Under the pieces are notes generated by a model. It was not told the origin of the DNA, made no database searches, and saw nothing but the letters and a program-made list of their open reading frames with translations. Shown here piece after piece: positions 17,353 to 25,713 of a stretch of 64,000 nt of DNA. The stretch's first letter is position 1, and every line of letters starts with the position of its first letter. Origin of the DNA: Corallococcus silvisoli (GTDB taxonomy: Bacteria; Myxococcota; Myxococcia; Myxococcales; Myxococcaceae); contig NZ_JAAAPJ010000012.1 of the NCBI RefSeq assembly GCF_009909145.1, positions 124,001-188,000 on the forward strand, in the 5' to 3' direction. A program made the translations under genes and the position numbers.

Positions 17353-18392
17353 TGGCGGCCATCGTCCTGGAGGAGCTGGTCAAGGCGTACGGCGGGCCCC
17401 CCGTGGTGCGGGGCTTGAGCCTGACGGTCGGGCAGGGCGAGCTGGTCTCCCTGCTGGGCCCCTCGGGGTGCGGGAAGACGACGACGCTGCGGATGCTCGC
17501 CGGGCTGGAGCATCCGGACGCCGGCACCATCCGCCTGGGTGACGAGCTGGTGGCCGGCCCCGGCGTGCGTGTTCCCCCCGAGCGTCGCGGCCTGGGCATG
17601 GTGTTCCAGAGCTACGCCATCTGGCCTCACCGCAGCGTGGAAGCGAACGTCGCCTATCCCCTGGTGCTTCGGAAGGTGCCCCGGCACGAGGTGGCGGCGC
17701 GCGTGCGCGAAGCCCTCCGGTGGGTGCGGCTGGAGGCGTTCGCGGCGCGCATGCCGCATGAGCTGTCCGGCGGACAGTTGCAGCGCGTGGCGCTCGCGCG
17801 GGCGCTGGTCGCGGACCCGCGCGTGCTGCTGCTGGATGAGCCCCTGTCGAACCTGGACGTGGCACTGCGCGAGGAGTTGCGCGCCGAGATCGCCGCGCTG
17901 CGCGCCCGACTGGGGACGACGCTCGTCTTCGTCACGCACGACCAGGGCGAGGCCCTGGCTTTGTCGGACCGCATCGCGGTGATGAACCGCGGCGTCATCG
18001 AACAGGTGGACACGCCGGAGCGGCTGTATCGCCAGCCGGCGACTCCCTTCGTCGCGGGCTTCGTCGGGGGCGCGAACGTGCTGCGGGGTGACACTCGCGC
18101 CGGGGTCTTTCACTGCGCGGGGGCGGAGGTCTCGTTCGAGCTGCCCACGGAAGTGGGGGCGCGCTCCGGGCCTGGGACGTTGGTGGTGCGGCCGGAGGAC
18201 CTGGAGTTGGGGGAGTCCGGCACGCCGCTCGTCCTCTCCGCGCGTCTGTTCCTGGGGCACTCGGCGGAGTACCGCTTCCCGGTGGGGGATGCGTTCCTGC
18301 GCGTCGTCGGTCCCGCGCTGGACGGCGTGCGCGCCGGGCAACCGCTGAGGGTGCGCGTGCGCAAGGCCACCCTCTTCGACGCCAGCGCTTGA
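17352..18392 (+). CDS. FbpC/PotA-type ABC transporter ATP-binding protein
   Basis: A 346-residue ATPase with Walker A GPSGCGKTTT, a Q-loop in MVFQSYAIWPHRSVEANVAYPL, signature LSGGQLQRVALARAL and Walker B VLLLDEPLSNLD, then FVTHDQGEALALSDRIAVMNRG. The FQSYAIWPH stretch is common in iron(III)- and aminoethylphosphonate-type ATPases. Residues about 240-346 form a TOBE regulatory domain (FVGGANVLRG then VVRPEDLELG). It completes the uptake operon. Only 3 nt separate its stop from the stop of the convergent PPOX gene. Confidence 0.93.
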   Translation: MAAIVLEELVKAYGGPPVVRGLSLTVGQGELVSLLGPSGCGKTTTLRMLAGLEHPDAGTIRLGDELVAGPGVRVPPERRGLGMVFQSYAIWPHRSVEANVAYPLVLRKVPRHEVAARVREALRWVRLEAFAARMPHELSGGQLQRVALARALVADPRVLLLDEPLSNLDVALREELRAEIAALRARLGTTLVFVTHDQGEALALSDRIAVMNRGVIEQVDTPERLYRQPATPFVAGFVGGANVLRGDTRAGVFHCAGAEVSFELPTEVGARSGPGTLVVRPEDLELGESGTPLVLSARLFLGHSAEYRFPVGDAFLRVVGPALDGVRAGQPLRVRVRKATLFDASA

Positions 18393-18395
18393 GGC

Positions 18396-19007
18396 TCAGT
18401 ACAGCGTCGACTTCACGCGCTTCGGGAGCTCGCGGTCGTACTCGTCGCCGTCGAAGGTGTCCTCGCTGAGGGCCGCGAGGATGGCTCCGTTGCTCGGGAG
18501 TTCGTGGCGGGCCACGTGCCGGGCCGGATTCCAGAGCTCGGAGCGGATCAGCGCGCGACTGCACTGGAAGAAGACGGCCTCCACCGTGACGCGCAGCACG
18601 GAGCGTGGCTGCTTTCCCTCGAAGGTGAAGCGCTCCAGCATCGACGGTTCGATGACGATGCTCGCCCGGCCGTTGACGCGCAGGGTTTCGTTGACGCCGG
18701 GGACGAAGAAGAGCAACGCGACGTGCGGATTCGTCAGGATGTTGCGCAACGAGTCGGCGCGGTTGTTGCCGCGCCGGTCGGGGAGCAGCAGCGTGTGCAC
18801 GTCGTCGATGACGACGAAGCCCGCGGGGTCGCCCCGGGGGGACACGTCCAGGCCGTCCGGCCCTGACGTGGCGAGCACCGCGAACGGCGAGCGTTCAATG
18901 AAGGGCCGGTACGCCGGGTGGAGGTGGTCCACCTCCTTGAGGACGGAGGGCCTTGTGGGAAACCCGTACAGGCCTTCAAGCGTCTCCACATCCGTCACCG
19001 TCTTCAT
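18396..19007 (-). CDS. PPOX-class FMN-dependent protein (DR2398-like)
   Basis: A 203-residue split-barrel flavoprotein of the pyridoxamine-phosphate-oxidase-like superfamily. Markers are RSPFAVLATSGPDGLDVSPRGD, LLLPDRRGNNRADSLRNILTNPHVALLFFVPG and TLRVNGRASI, matching the MSMEG_1061/DR2398 subgroup of probable FMN enzymes. The reaction is unknown. AGGAGG sits 8 nt before ATG 19007. It is divergent from the carboxymuconolactone decarboxylase/ECF41 pair across about 120 nt, so it could be a target of that sigma factor (inference). No signal peptide. Confidence 0.88.
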   Translation of the reverse strand: MKTVTDVETLEGLYGFPTRPSVLKEVDHLHPAYRPFIERSPFAVLATSGPDGLDVSPRGDPAGFVVIDDVHTLLLPDRRGNNRADSLRNILTNPHVALLFFVPGVNETLRVNGRASIVIEPSMLERFTFEGKQPRSVLRVTVEAVFFQCSRALIRSELWNPARHVARHELPSNGAILAALSEDTFDGDEYDRELPKRVKSTLY

Positions 19008-19050
19008 CGGGTGCGCCTCCTGAGGAGCATTTTCACTTTTTGAAGGGCGA

Positions 19051-19078
19051 TGTCACACGCCGCCCCCGCCGCGTCGTC
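19051..19078 (+). promoter_or_regulatory. Candidate ECF41-dependent promoter
   Basis: TGTCACA (19051-19057) is followed by CGTCGTC (19072-19078), giving a CGTC after either 14 or 17 nt. As I recall it, the published ECF41 target is TGTCACA, about 16 nt, CGTC. It precedes the decarboxylase/sigJ pair by about 70 nt, the position expected for autoregulation. The spacing deviation is the main doubt. Confidence 0.5.
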
Positions 19079-19127
19079 CTGGGGGTGGAGCAGGCGATTC
19101 CCCCTGCTCGGAAAAGAGGAGCCACCC

Positions 19128-19589
19128 ATGAAGGTCAGGATGAATCCCATGGCGGTCGCGCCGGAGGCGTTGAAGGTCATGCTCGAGTTCAGCGAGAAGG
19201 TCGCTGGACTGGGGCTGGAGTCGCGCCTCATGGAGTTGGTCAAGATCCGCGCCTCGCAGCTCAACGGCTGCGCCTACTGCATCCACATGCACACCCGTGA
19301 CGCCCGGGCGCGCGGGGAGACCGAGGAGCGCATCTACCTGCTGGACGCCTGGCGCGAGTCGCCGCTCTACACCGAGCGCGAGCGGGCGGCGCTGGGCTGG
19401 ACCGAGGCCCTGACGCTCGTTTCCCAGACGCACGCGCCGGACGCCGACTACGCTGCGCTCAAGCCGCACTTCACCGAAGAGGAGATCGTGAAGCTCACCC
19501 TGCTGATTGGACAGATCAACACCTGGAACCGGATCGCCATCGGCTTCCGTGCCCTGCACCCGGTGGCCACGCGCAGTGAAGCCGCCTGA
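19128..19589 (+). CDS. Carboxymuconolactone decarboxylase / AhpD-like protein
   Basis: A 153-residue protein of the CMD/AhpD fold. It has the redox motif CAYCIHMH (CxxCxxxH) at about residues 46-53, preceded by LMELVKIRASQLNG, typical of AhpD-like alkylhydroperoxidases rather than true gamma-carboxymuconolactone decarboxylase. AGAGGAG lies 6 nt before ATG 19128. Its last 14 nt overlap the start of the sigma factor gene. CMD genes are a recurrent partner of ECF41 sigma factors (established for the group), so this is probably the regulated enzyme of the module. Confidence 0.92.
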   Translation: MKVRMNPMAVAPEALKVMLEFSEKVAGLGLESRLMELVKIRASQLNGCAYCIHMHTRDARARGETEERIYLLDAWRESPLYTERERAALGWTEALTLVSQTHAPDADYAALKPHFTEEEIVKLTLLIGQINTWNRIAIGFRALHPVATRSEAA

Positions 19590-20454
19590 CGCGAGCCCCG
19601 CGGACGCCTTCGACCCGCTCCGCCCCCGCCTGCTCCGCATCGCGTACCGGATGCTGGGCATCGTCGCGGAGGCGGAGGACGTGGTCCAGGAGGCGTACCT
19701 GCGCTGGCATCAGGCGGACCGCGCCGCCGTGCGGGACGCCGAGGCCGTGCTCGTCCGCACGGTGACGCGCCTGTGCCTTGACGTCCTGAAGTCCGCGCGC
19801 GTCCGGCGCGAGGAGTACGTGGGCACCTGGCTGCCAGAGCCCATCATCGAGACAGTGGAGGGTGACGACTTGACGCTGACCCTGATGATGGCCCTGGAGC
19901 GCCTGTCCCCGCTGGAGCGCGCCGCGTTCCTCCTGCACGACGTGTTCGGCATGGACTTCGAGGAGGTGGCGAAGGCCATCGACCGGGACCCCGCGGCCTG
20001 CCGCCAGCTCGCCAGCCGGGCGCGGACCCACGTGCGCGAGGCCCGGCCGCGCTTCCCCGTGACGGAGGGCCAGGGCCGGGAGCTGGCCTCGGCGTTCTAT
20101 GCCGCGTCCCGGAGCGGCGACACGCACGCGCTCCAGGCGCTGCTCGCCCAGGATGTCGTCGTGTACTCCGACAGCGGCGGCAAGGCGAAGGCGGCCCTCA
20201 ACCCCATCCATGGCATGGAGAAGAGCGTGCGCCTGTTCGAGGGGCTGGTGCGCCGCACGGGCGTGAACGCGTCCCGGCTCATCCACGAGGGCGTCATCGA
20301 CGGCCTGCCTGCGTTCGTCACGTTGGAAGCGGACGGCGTCTTCCAGACGACGGCGTTCGGAATCGAGGACGGCCGCATCGTGGCCATCTACATCACGCGC
20401 AATCCGGACAAGCTGTCGAACATCCGGCGCGCGGTGGGCGAGGACGTGTCGTAG
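19576..20454 (+). CDS. sigJ: ECF41-group RNA polymerase sigma factor (SigJ-like)
   Basis: A 292-residue sigma factor from GTG 19576. Residues 10-75 are region 2 (LLRIAYRMLGIVAEAEDVVQEAYLRW) and about 105-160 region 4 (LSPLERAAFLLHDVFGMDFEEVA). A SnoaL-like C-terminal extension follows, which in ECF41 proteins controls activity without a classical anti-sigma factor. The group hallmarks are all here: WLPEP between the sigma regions, a DSGGK variant of the DGGGK motif, and NPDKL near the end. The CMD gene upstream overlaps by 14 nt. Convergent with the LysR gene, stops 3 nt apart. Confidence 0.93.
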   Translation: MKPPDASPADAFDPLRPRLLRIAYRMLGIVAEAEDVVQEAYLRWHQADRAAVRDAEAVLVRTVTRLCLDVLKSARVRREEYVGTWLPEPIIETVEGDDLTLTLMMALERLSPLERAAFLLHDVFGMDFEEVAKAIDRDPAACRQLASRARTHVREARPRFPVTEGQGRELASAFYAASRSGDTHALQALLAQDVVVYSDSGGKAKAALNPIHGMEKSVRLFEGLVRRTGVNASRLIHEGVIDGLPAFVTLEADGVFQTTAFGIEDGRIVAIYITRNPDKLSNIRRAVGEDVS

Positions 20455-20457
20455 CGC

Positions 20458-21351
20458 TCAGCGCGCGGCGAACGATTCGCGCGCGAACTCGACGAACCGG
20501 AGCAGGGCGGGCGTGCCGCCCGACTTCCTCCACGCGATGACGGTGTCCGTCACCGGCGCATCGGCTGGCAGGTCGATGAACACCACGCCGGAGTGGTGTT
20601 CGGTGTCGGGCGTGTGCGGCAGGGGCGCGATGCCCAGGCCCGCGGAGACGAACCAGATCTTCGTCGCGACGTTCTGCACGGATTGCCGCACGGAGGGCTC
20701 GACTCCCGCGTCGCGAAGGCGCTCGAAGAACGCCGCGTAGTAGTCCGGAGGGGCCACGCCCGCCTCCACGAGGATGAGCGGTTCGCCCCGCAGCTCCGTC
20801 CAGGGGACCGACTTCCGCTTCGCGAACGGATGCCGCGAGGGCACCGCCAGCCGGAGCCGTTCCCGCCGGAGGAGCTGGAACACCACGTTCGGAGGCATCC
20901 GCTCGCGAGGACGCAGGATGCCGACGTCCAGGGTTCCCCGCTCCAGCGCCTCCAGCTGCCACGCGGAAGGGTGGTTGCTGAGCTCGATGTGGACGTCCGG
21001 CGCCTTCTTCTGGAAGGCGCGGAGCATCGCGGTGAAGCGGGGCGTCGCGAACGAGGAGATGAGCGCGAGCATCAGCGCGCCCTGTTCCCCCCGAGCCTGC
21101 CGCGCCGCGCGCTCCTGGAACCGCATGGCGCTCTCCAGCAGCTGGCGCGCCTCTGGCAGCAGGTCGCGCCCAAGCTTCGTGAGGACCACCGTGCGGCCCA
21201 TCCGCTCGAAGAGCGCGCCGCCCAGCTCGGCCTCGAACTTGCGGATCTGTTGACTGAGCGGCGGCTGGGCGATGTGCAGCCGCCGCGCGGCGCGGGTGAA
21301 GCCGAGCTCCTCCGCGACCGCGACGAAGTACCGCAGGTGGCGAAGCTCCAT
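20458..21351 (-). CDS. LysR-family transcriptional regulator
   Basis: A 297-residue LysR-type regulator. The winged helix-turn-helix spans residues 1-60 (MELRHLRYFVAVAEELGFTR, then RLHIAQPPLSQQIRKFE) and a periplasmic-binding-like effector domain covers about 90-297. ATG 21351 is chosen because LysR proteins begin precisely at this motif, although the frame continues upstream. It is divergent from an MFS exporter across 77 nt that contains a perfect 7-bp inverted repeat, so it very probably controls that gene and itself. The effector is unknown. Confidence 0.93.
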   Translation of the reverse strand: MELRHLRYFVAVAEELGFTRAARRLHIAQPPLSQQIRKFEAELGGALFERMGRTVVLTKLGRDLLPEARQLLESAMRFQERAARQARGEQGALMLALISSFATPRFTAMLRAFQKKAPDVHIELSNHPSAWQLEALERGTLDVGILRPRERMPPNVVFQLLRRERLRLAVPSRHPFAKRKSVPWTELRGEPLILVEAGVAPPDYYAAFFERLRDAGVEPSVRQSVQNVATKIWFVSAGLGIAPLPHTPDTEHHSGVVFIDLPADAPVTDTVIAWRKSGGTPALLRFVEFARESFAAR

Positions 21352-21366
21352 GGTCCATACCCTCCA

Positions 21367-21383
21367 GGTCTGGGTTCCAGACC
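21367..21383. promoter_or_regulatory. LysR operator between regulator and MFS genes
   Basis: GGTCTGG-GTT-CCAGACC is a perfect inverted repeat with a T-N11-A core as in LysR boxes. It lies 16 nt from the lysR start codon and 46 nt from the MFS start; TATATT at 21389-21394 is a possible -10 for the MFS gene. Confidence 0.6.
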
Positions 21384-21428
21384 CAGGATATATTGGAAGT
21401 ATGGGTGGGGGCGCGCTAGGCATGGTGC

Positions 21429-22649
21429 ATGGAGAGCCCGTCCAGCGCCGTCATCGCCGCCGTGCCTCACGTCCAGGCCGAGCAGATGGACCGCCGGTTG
21501 CTGTGGACGATGACCACGGCGACCGTCCTCGCGGTGGGCAACATCTATTACAGCCAGCCGTTGCTGGGCGTCATCGCGCGCACCTTCGACCGGTCCGCCT
21601 CCGCGGTGGGCTCCGTGCCCATGGTGTCGCAGCTGGGCTACGTGACGGGGCTGTTGTTCCTGACGCCGCTGGGCGACGCGCTGGAGAAGCGCCGCCTGCT
21701 GGTGACGATGCTCGGGTTCGCGGCCGTGGCGCTCTTCGCGGCGGGGCTGGCGCCGACGTTTCCGCTGTTCCTGGTCGCCTGTGTCGCCATCGGCCTGTCC
21801 TCCGTGCTGGTGCAGATCCTCATCCCCTTCGTCGCGGCGCTCAGCTCGGCGGAGGAGCGGGGCCGGAACCTGGGCCTCGTGCTCAGCGCCGCGCTGGTGG
21901 GCGTGCTGCTCTCCCGCACGCTCAGCGGCTTCGTCGCGACGCACCTGGGCTGGCGTGGGATGTACTTCGCGGCCGGCGCGACGATGCTGGGGCTGGGGAT
22001 GACGCTCCGGCTGTCGCTGCCCCGCTACGAGTCCTCCACGCGGCTGACCTATCCGCGCCTGTTGCGCTCGCTGTGGGAGCTGCTGAGGGATCTTCCCGGG
22101 CTCCGGGCCATCGCGCTCACGGGGGCCCTGATGTACGCCGCGCTCTCCGCCTTCTGGGCGTCGCTGGCGTTCTTCTTGAGCAGTGACGCGTACCACCAGG
22201 GGCCCGGCACGGCTGGGATGTTCGGCCTCATCGGGACGGTGGGGGCGCTCGCCGCGAACGTGGCGGGGCGTCATGCGCAGCGCGTCGGTGCGCGAAGGAT
22301 CGTCCGGGCGTGCATCCTCACGATGCTCGCGGCCTTCGGGGTCTTCGCCGCGTTCGGGACGCTGTGGGCCGGGCTGATCTCTGGCGTGGTGCTGCTGGAC
22401 CTGGGGGCCCAGGCCGCCACGGTCTCCAACCAGACGGAGCTGTACCGGCTGCATCCGTCCGCGCAGACGCGCCTCAACACGCTCTACAAGATCTTCTATT
22501 TCGCGGGCGGTGCCTGCGGTTCGGCGCTCTCCGCCATCGCGTGGGACCACGCCGGCTGGTGGGGCGTGTGTGGCGTGGGCGGCGGGTTCCTGCTCCTCGC
22601 CTTCGTCTGGGAGCAGCTCCAGGCACGCCGCGTTCCCGCGCCCGTGTGA
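21429..22649 (+). CDS. MFS transporter (exporter-like)
   Basis: A 406-residue major facilitator with about twelve hydrophobic segments. The first helix carries NIYYSQPLL, found in the YnfM/AraJ-like drug-export group, and the loop between helices 2 and 3 reads GDALEKRRLL, the family's GxLaDRxGRR-type motif. LSAALVGVLLSRTLSGFV corresponds to the motif-C export helix. It should expel a small molecule by proton antiport. ATG 21429 is the first in-frame start; ATG 21486 would shorten the cytoplasmic N-terminus. Its divergent LysR partner is probably its regulator. Confidence 0.9.
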   Translation: MESPSSAVIAAVPHVQAEQMDRRLLWTMTTATVLAVGNIYYSQPLLGVIARTFDRSASAVGSVPMVSQLGYVTGLLFLTPLGDALEKRRLLVTMLGFAAVALFAAGLAPTFPLFLVACVAIGLSSVLVQILIPFVAALSSAEERGRNLGLVLSAALVGVLLSRTLSGFVATHLGWRGMYFAAGATMLGLGMTLRLSLPRYESSTRLTYPRLLRSLWELLRDLPGLRAIALTGALMYAALSAFWASLAFFLSSDAYHQGPGTAGMFGLIGTVGALAANVAGRHAQRVGARRIVRACILTMLAAFGVFAAFGTLWAGLISGVVLLDLGAQAATVSNQTELYRLHPSAQTRLNTLYKIFYFAGGACGSALSAIAWDHAGWWGVCGVGGGFLLLAFVWEQLQARRVPAPV

Positions 22650-22661
22650 GCGCGGCGACGC

Positions 22662-23573
22662 TCACTTGACGAACGCTGGCAGGCCCTCCGCGAGCGCGTC
22701 GATGGCGACCCGCACGCGCACGGGGAGGTGGGGCGTCGTGGGCCAGAGCGCATGGACGTCGAAGCAGAGGCCGGGGTGGCCGGTCAGGACGCGCACCAGC
22801 TTCTTGTCGCGCACGTCATCGCGGATGAGCCAGCAGGGCAGCCACGCCAACCCCATGCCCGCGACGGCCGCGTCGGCGATGGCCTCCAGGTCGTCGAAGC
22901 GCAGGCGTGCCCGCGGGACGACCTCCACGTTCGAGCCATCTTCTTGGGGAAACAGCCAGGTGCGCGTCTTCCCGGCGCGGACGTAGGCGAGGGCTTCGTG
23001 GCGGGCCAGCGCCTCCAGCGTGCGGGGCGTGCCGTGCTTGCGCAGGTAGCTGGGGGATGCGCACACGCTCATGCGCTGGAAGCTGACGCGGCGGCTGGTG
23101 AGGCCGTCGCCCGCGACGATTCCGCGCGTCCCGCCATTGCGGATCGCGAGGTCGAAGCCGTCCTCCAGCAGGTCCACGAGGCGGTCATTGAACGACAGGT
23201 CCAGCTCGAGCTTCGGGTGCGCGCGGGCGAGGTCGCGCAGGATGGGCGCCACGCAGCGACGGCCGAAGAGGACGGGCGCGCTGACCCGCAGCCTCCCGGA
23301 GACCTCCTGCTTGCCGGACTCCAGCAGGGCCTGGCCCGCGCGCAGCTCGTTCATCGCGCGCAGGCACCGCTCGTAGAAGACCTGTCCATCCTGGGTCAGG
23401 CTCTGCGCGCGCGTGGTGCGGTGGAAGAGGCGCACGCCCAGCCGCTCTTCCAGCCGGGCCACCGTCTTGCCCACGGCGGAGCGCGACAGGTGGAGCTTCA
23501 CGGCGGCGGCGGAGAAGCCTCCGGCCTCCACCGCCTCCACGAAGACGGACACACCCTGAAGGGGATCGCTCAC
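22662..23573 (-). CDS. LysR-family transcriptional regulator (second)
   Basis: A 303-residue LysR protein of the AaeR/DmlR-like group. Its helix-turn-helix is FVEAVEAGGFSAAAVKLHLSRSAVGKTVARLEERLG and the effector domain starts at RLRVSAPVLFGRRCVAP. GTG 23573 is chosen because the family begins around the SDPLQGVSVFVE segment; an in-frame upstream extension has no domain character. It is divergent from the oxidoreductase at 23684, with three related half-sites between the genes. Such pairs usually have the regulator controlling the oxidoreductase. Confidence 0.92.
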   Translation of the reverse strand: MSDPLQGVSVFVEAVEAGGFSAAAVKLHLSRSAVGKTVARLEERLGVRLFHRTTRAQSLTQDGQVFYERCLRAMNELRAGQALLESGKQEVSGRLRVSAPVLFGRRCVAPILRDLARAHPKLELDLSFNDRLVDLLEDGFDLAIRNGGTRGIVAGDGLTSRRVSFQRMSVCASPSYLRKHGTPRTLEALARHEALAYVRAGKTRTWLFPQEDGSNVEVVPRARLRFDDLEAIADAAVAGMGLAWLPCWLIRDDVRDKKLVRVLTGHPGLCFDVHALWPTTPHLPVRVRVAIDALAEGLPAFVK

Positions 23574-23584
23574 GGTTCGTCCAT

Positions 23585-23644
23585 TGTCGCCCTGGCGGCG
23601 ACAGTGAGGGGAGTTCTTGTCGCCACCGGCGAAGGCACGTCGCC
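23585..23644. promoter_or_regulatory. Array of TGTCGCC sites between LysR and oxidoreductase genes
   Basis: TGTCGCC (23585-23591) and GGCGACA (23597-23603) form a perfect inverted repeat with a 5-nt gap. A second TGTCGCC starts at 23618 followed by GGCGAAG (imperfect mate), and a third half-site CGTCGCC is at 23638-23644. The pattern suits a LysR tetramer binding site. Confidence 0.6.
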
Positions 23645-23683
23645 AATATCTTCCTTCGCGAACCTGCTGCAAAGGAGTGGCGC

Positions 23684-24712
23684 GTGGGGACTGCGACGAT
23701 GAGGCGTTGGGAGCTGGATGCGCTGGGGCGCGACCGGTTGCGACCGCGGACGGTGGAGATTCCGGAACCGGGACCGGGTGAGGTGTTGGTGAAGGTGGCG
23801 GCGGTGTCGCTGAACTACCGCGACCTGCGCGTCATCGAATCCGGAATGGGCCTGCCGCTGACCTTCCCCTTCACGCCGGCCTCGGACCTGGCGGGCGTGG
23901 TGACGGCCGTGGGCTCTGGGGTGACGCGCTTCGAGGTGGGGACGCGGGTGATCTCCACGTTCTCGCCGGGGCGCCTGGATGGACCGGCCCTGGGGACGGC
24001 GCGCGTGCCTCCGTACAAGACGCTGGGCGGTGCATATCCGGGGGTCCTCGCGGAGTACGTCGCGTTTCCGGAGGACTGGTTCGTGAAGGCTCCGGCCACG
24101 CTGGACGCGGGCGAGGCCAGCACCTTGCCGTGCGCGGGGCTGACGGCGTGGACCGCGCTCGTCGAATACGGCCCGGTTCGTCCGGGGCAGACGGTGCTGG
24201 TGCAGGGCACGGGCGGCGTCGCGTTGTTCGGCTTGCAGTTGGCGCGCGCGCAGGGGGCGGAGGTCATCGTGACGTCGGGGAGCGACGAGAAGCTGGCGCG
24301 CGCGAAGGCGCTGGGCGCGACGCACGTCATCCACCGGACGCGTGAGGACTGGGTGGAGGCTGTGTACCGCCTCACCGCGGATCGGGGCGTGGACCACATC
24401 CTGGAGCTGGCGGGTGGCGCGAACCTGGGGCGCTCCATCGAAGCGGTGGCGCTGCACGGCACCATCTCCGTGATTGGCGTGTTCGAAGGCTTCTCGGTGA
24501 CGGGCCCCTCCGGACCGCTCCTGCTGAAGGAGCCGACCATCCGGGGGATCAACGTGGGGCACCGGCGGGCGCAGGAGGCGCTGGTCCGCGCGGTGGACTC
24601 CATGGGGCTCAAGCCGGTCATCGACGCGCGCTATCCGTTGGAGGCGCTGCCCGCCGCCCTGGAGCACCTGGGCCGGGGGGCGTTCGGGAAGATCGTGGTG
24701 GAGTCCCCCTGA
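23684..24712 (+). CDS. Medium-chain dehydrogenase / quinone oxidoreductase-like protein
   Basis: A 342-residue NAD(P)-dependent oxidoreductase of the zinc-type alcohol dehydrogenase superfamily. The GroES-like N-half has PGEVLVKVAAVSLNYRDLRVI, where the catalytic Cys of true zinc enzymes is replaced by Asn-Tyr, as in quinone oxidoreductase-like members, so a zinc-free reductase is likely. The Rossmann half shows VLVQGTGGVALFGLQLARAQ, then GATHVIHR and HILELAGG. AAAGGAG 6 nt before GTG 23684 supports that start. Divergent from the LysR gene at 22662, probably its regulator. Substrate unknown. Confidence 0.9.
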   Translation: MGTATMRRWELDALGRDRLRPRTVEIPEPGPGEVLVKVAAVSLNYRDLRVIESGMGLPLTFPFTPASDLAGVVTAVGSGVTRFEVGTRVISTFSPGRLDGPALGTARVPPYKTLGGAYPGVLAEYVAFPEDWFVKAPATLDAGEASTLPCAGLTAWTALVEYGPVRPGQTVLVQGTGGVALFGLQLARAQGAEVIVTSGSDEKLARAKALGATHVIHRTREDWVEAVYRLTADRGVDHILELAGGANLGRSIEAVALHGTISVIGVFEGFSVTGPSGPLLLKEPTIRGINVGHRRAQEALVRAVDSMGLKPVIDARYPLEALPAALEHLGRGAFGKIVVESP

Positions 24713-24746
24713 GCCACGCGCCGGACTTCTGGATAGGGTGGGGGGC

Positions 24747-25712
24747 ATGTCGTCGCGCCCCCCTGCTGAAAGCCCCCGTCGCTTCCACTCCGAGCCCCTG
24801 GTCGTCGTGCTGCGCCACCTGGAGGCGGCGTTGGTGTCGGGCACCGCGTCCATCGAAGTGCCGGATCCGGACCTGGGCCCCGGACGCTATGCAGGAGAGC
24901 GCGTGGAGGGTGGGCTCGTGCACCGGCCGCTGCGGAGCTGGTGCGACCTGGCGGAGGGGCTGTCGTGTCGGCTGCGCACGCCACGAGGCGTGGATGCCAC
25001 GCATGTGAGGCTCACGTTCGAGCCGTTGGGCGCGGAGGCCCCGTGGCACGCCGGAGGAGGGGAGCGGACGGAGTCACCGCGGGAGCGCTATGGCTCCGCG
25101 TCCGACTTCGCCCGGGTGCGGAAGTTCGAGGACGCGGGCTTCCTACTGCCGTGGCTGGACGCGGTGGGGCGGCTGGCCTTGCCACCGGGCGCGCGGGTGC
25201 TGGACCTGGGCGTCAACCGAGGAGATGAGCTGGCCGCTTTCGAGGCGGTGGAAGGCGTCCGCTTCGTGGGCGTGGACCACAGCGCGAGCGCGCTCGCGGA
25301 GGCACGGGCGGCGTTCCCGGACGCACGTCATGCCTTCGTGCAGGCGGACCTGAACGCGCTGCCCGCGGACCTGGGGCGCTTCGACGCGGTGGTGTCGGTG
25401 GGCACGCTGCAGAGCCCGGGAGTGGATGATCACGCGCTCTTGCGCAGGCTGGTGCAGGAGCACCTGGAGCCCCGGGCCTCGCTGGTGCTGGGCTTCCCCA
25501 ACTCACGCTTCCGCGACGGTGAGGTCGTGTACGGCGCGCGCGTGCGCAACCTGCGCGAGCCGGACCTGTCGCTGCTGGTGAAGGACCTGTCGTTCTACCG
25601 CCGCTATCTGCACCAGCACGGCTTCCGCACGTACCTGGGAGGCAAGTACGACCTGCTGCTCACGGCGGTGCGGGGACCGGCCTCGGGACCGGACGACGAC
25701 GCGGCCTCATGA
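24747..25712 (+). CDS. Class I SAM-dependent methyltransferase
   Basis: A 321-residue protein whose C-terminal two thirds is a Rossmann methyltransferase: ARVLDLGVNRGDELAAFEAV (motif I, with GVNRG in place of GxGxG), VRFVGVDHSASALAEAR (acidic motif II), then DLGRFDAVVSVGTLQSPGVDD (post-motif III region). The first 100 residues form a separate domain without recognisable match (LRHLEAALVSGTASIEVPDPD). No signal peptide. It follows the oxidoreductase by 34 nt on the same strand and its stop is 1 nt from that of the convergent membrane protein. Substrate unknown. Confidence 0.8.
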   Translation: MSSRPPAESPRRFHSEPLVVVLRHLEAALVSGTASIEVPDPDLGPGRYAGERVEGGLVHRPLRSWCDLAEGLSCRLRTPRGVDATHVRLTFEPLGAEAPWHAGGGERTESPRERYGSASDFARVRKFEDAGFLLPWLDAVGRLALPPGARVLDLGVNRGDELAAFEAVEGVRFVGVDHSASALAEARAAFPDARHAFVQADLNALPADLGRFDAVVSVGTLQSPGVDDHALLRRLVQEHLEPRASLVLGFPNSRFRDGEVVYGARVRNLREPDLSLLVKDLSFYRRYLHQHGFRTYLGGKYDLLLTAVRGPASGPDDDAAS

Positions 25713-25713
25713 G

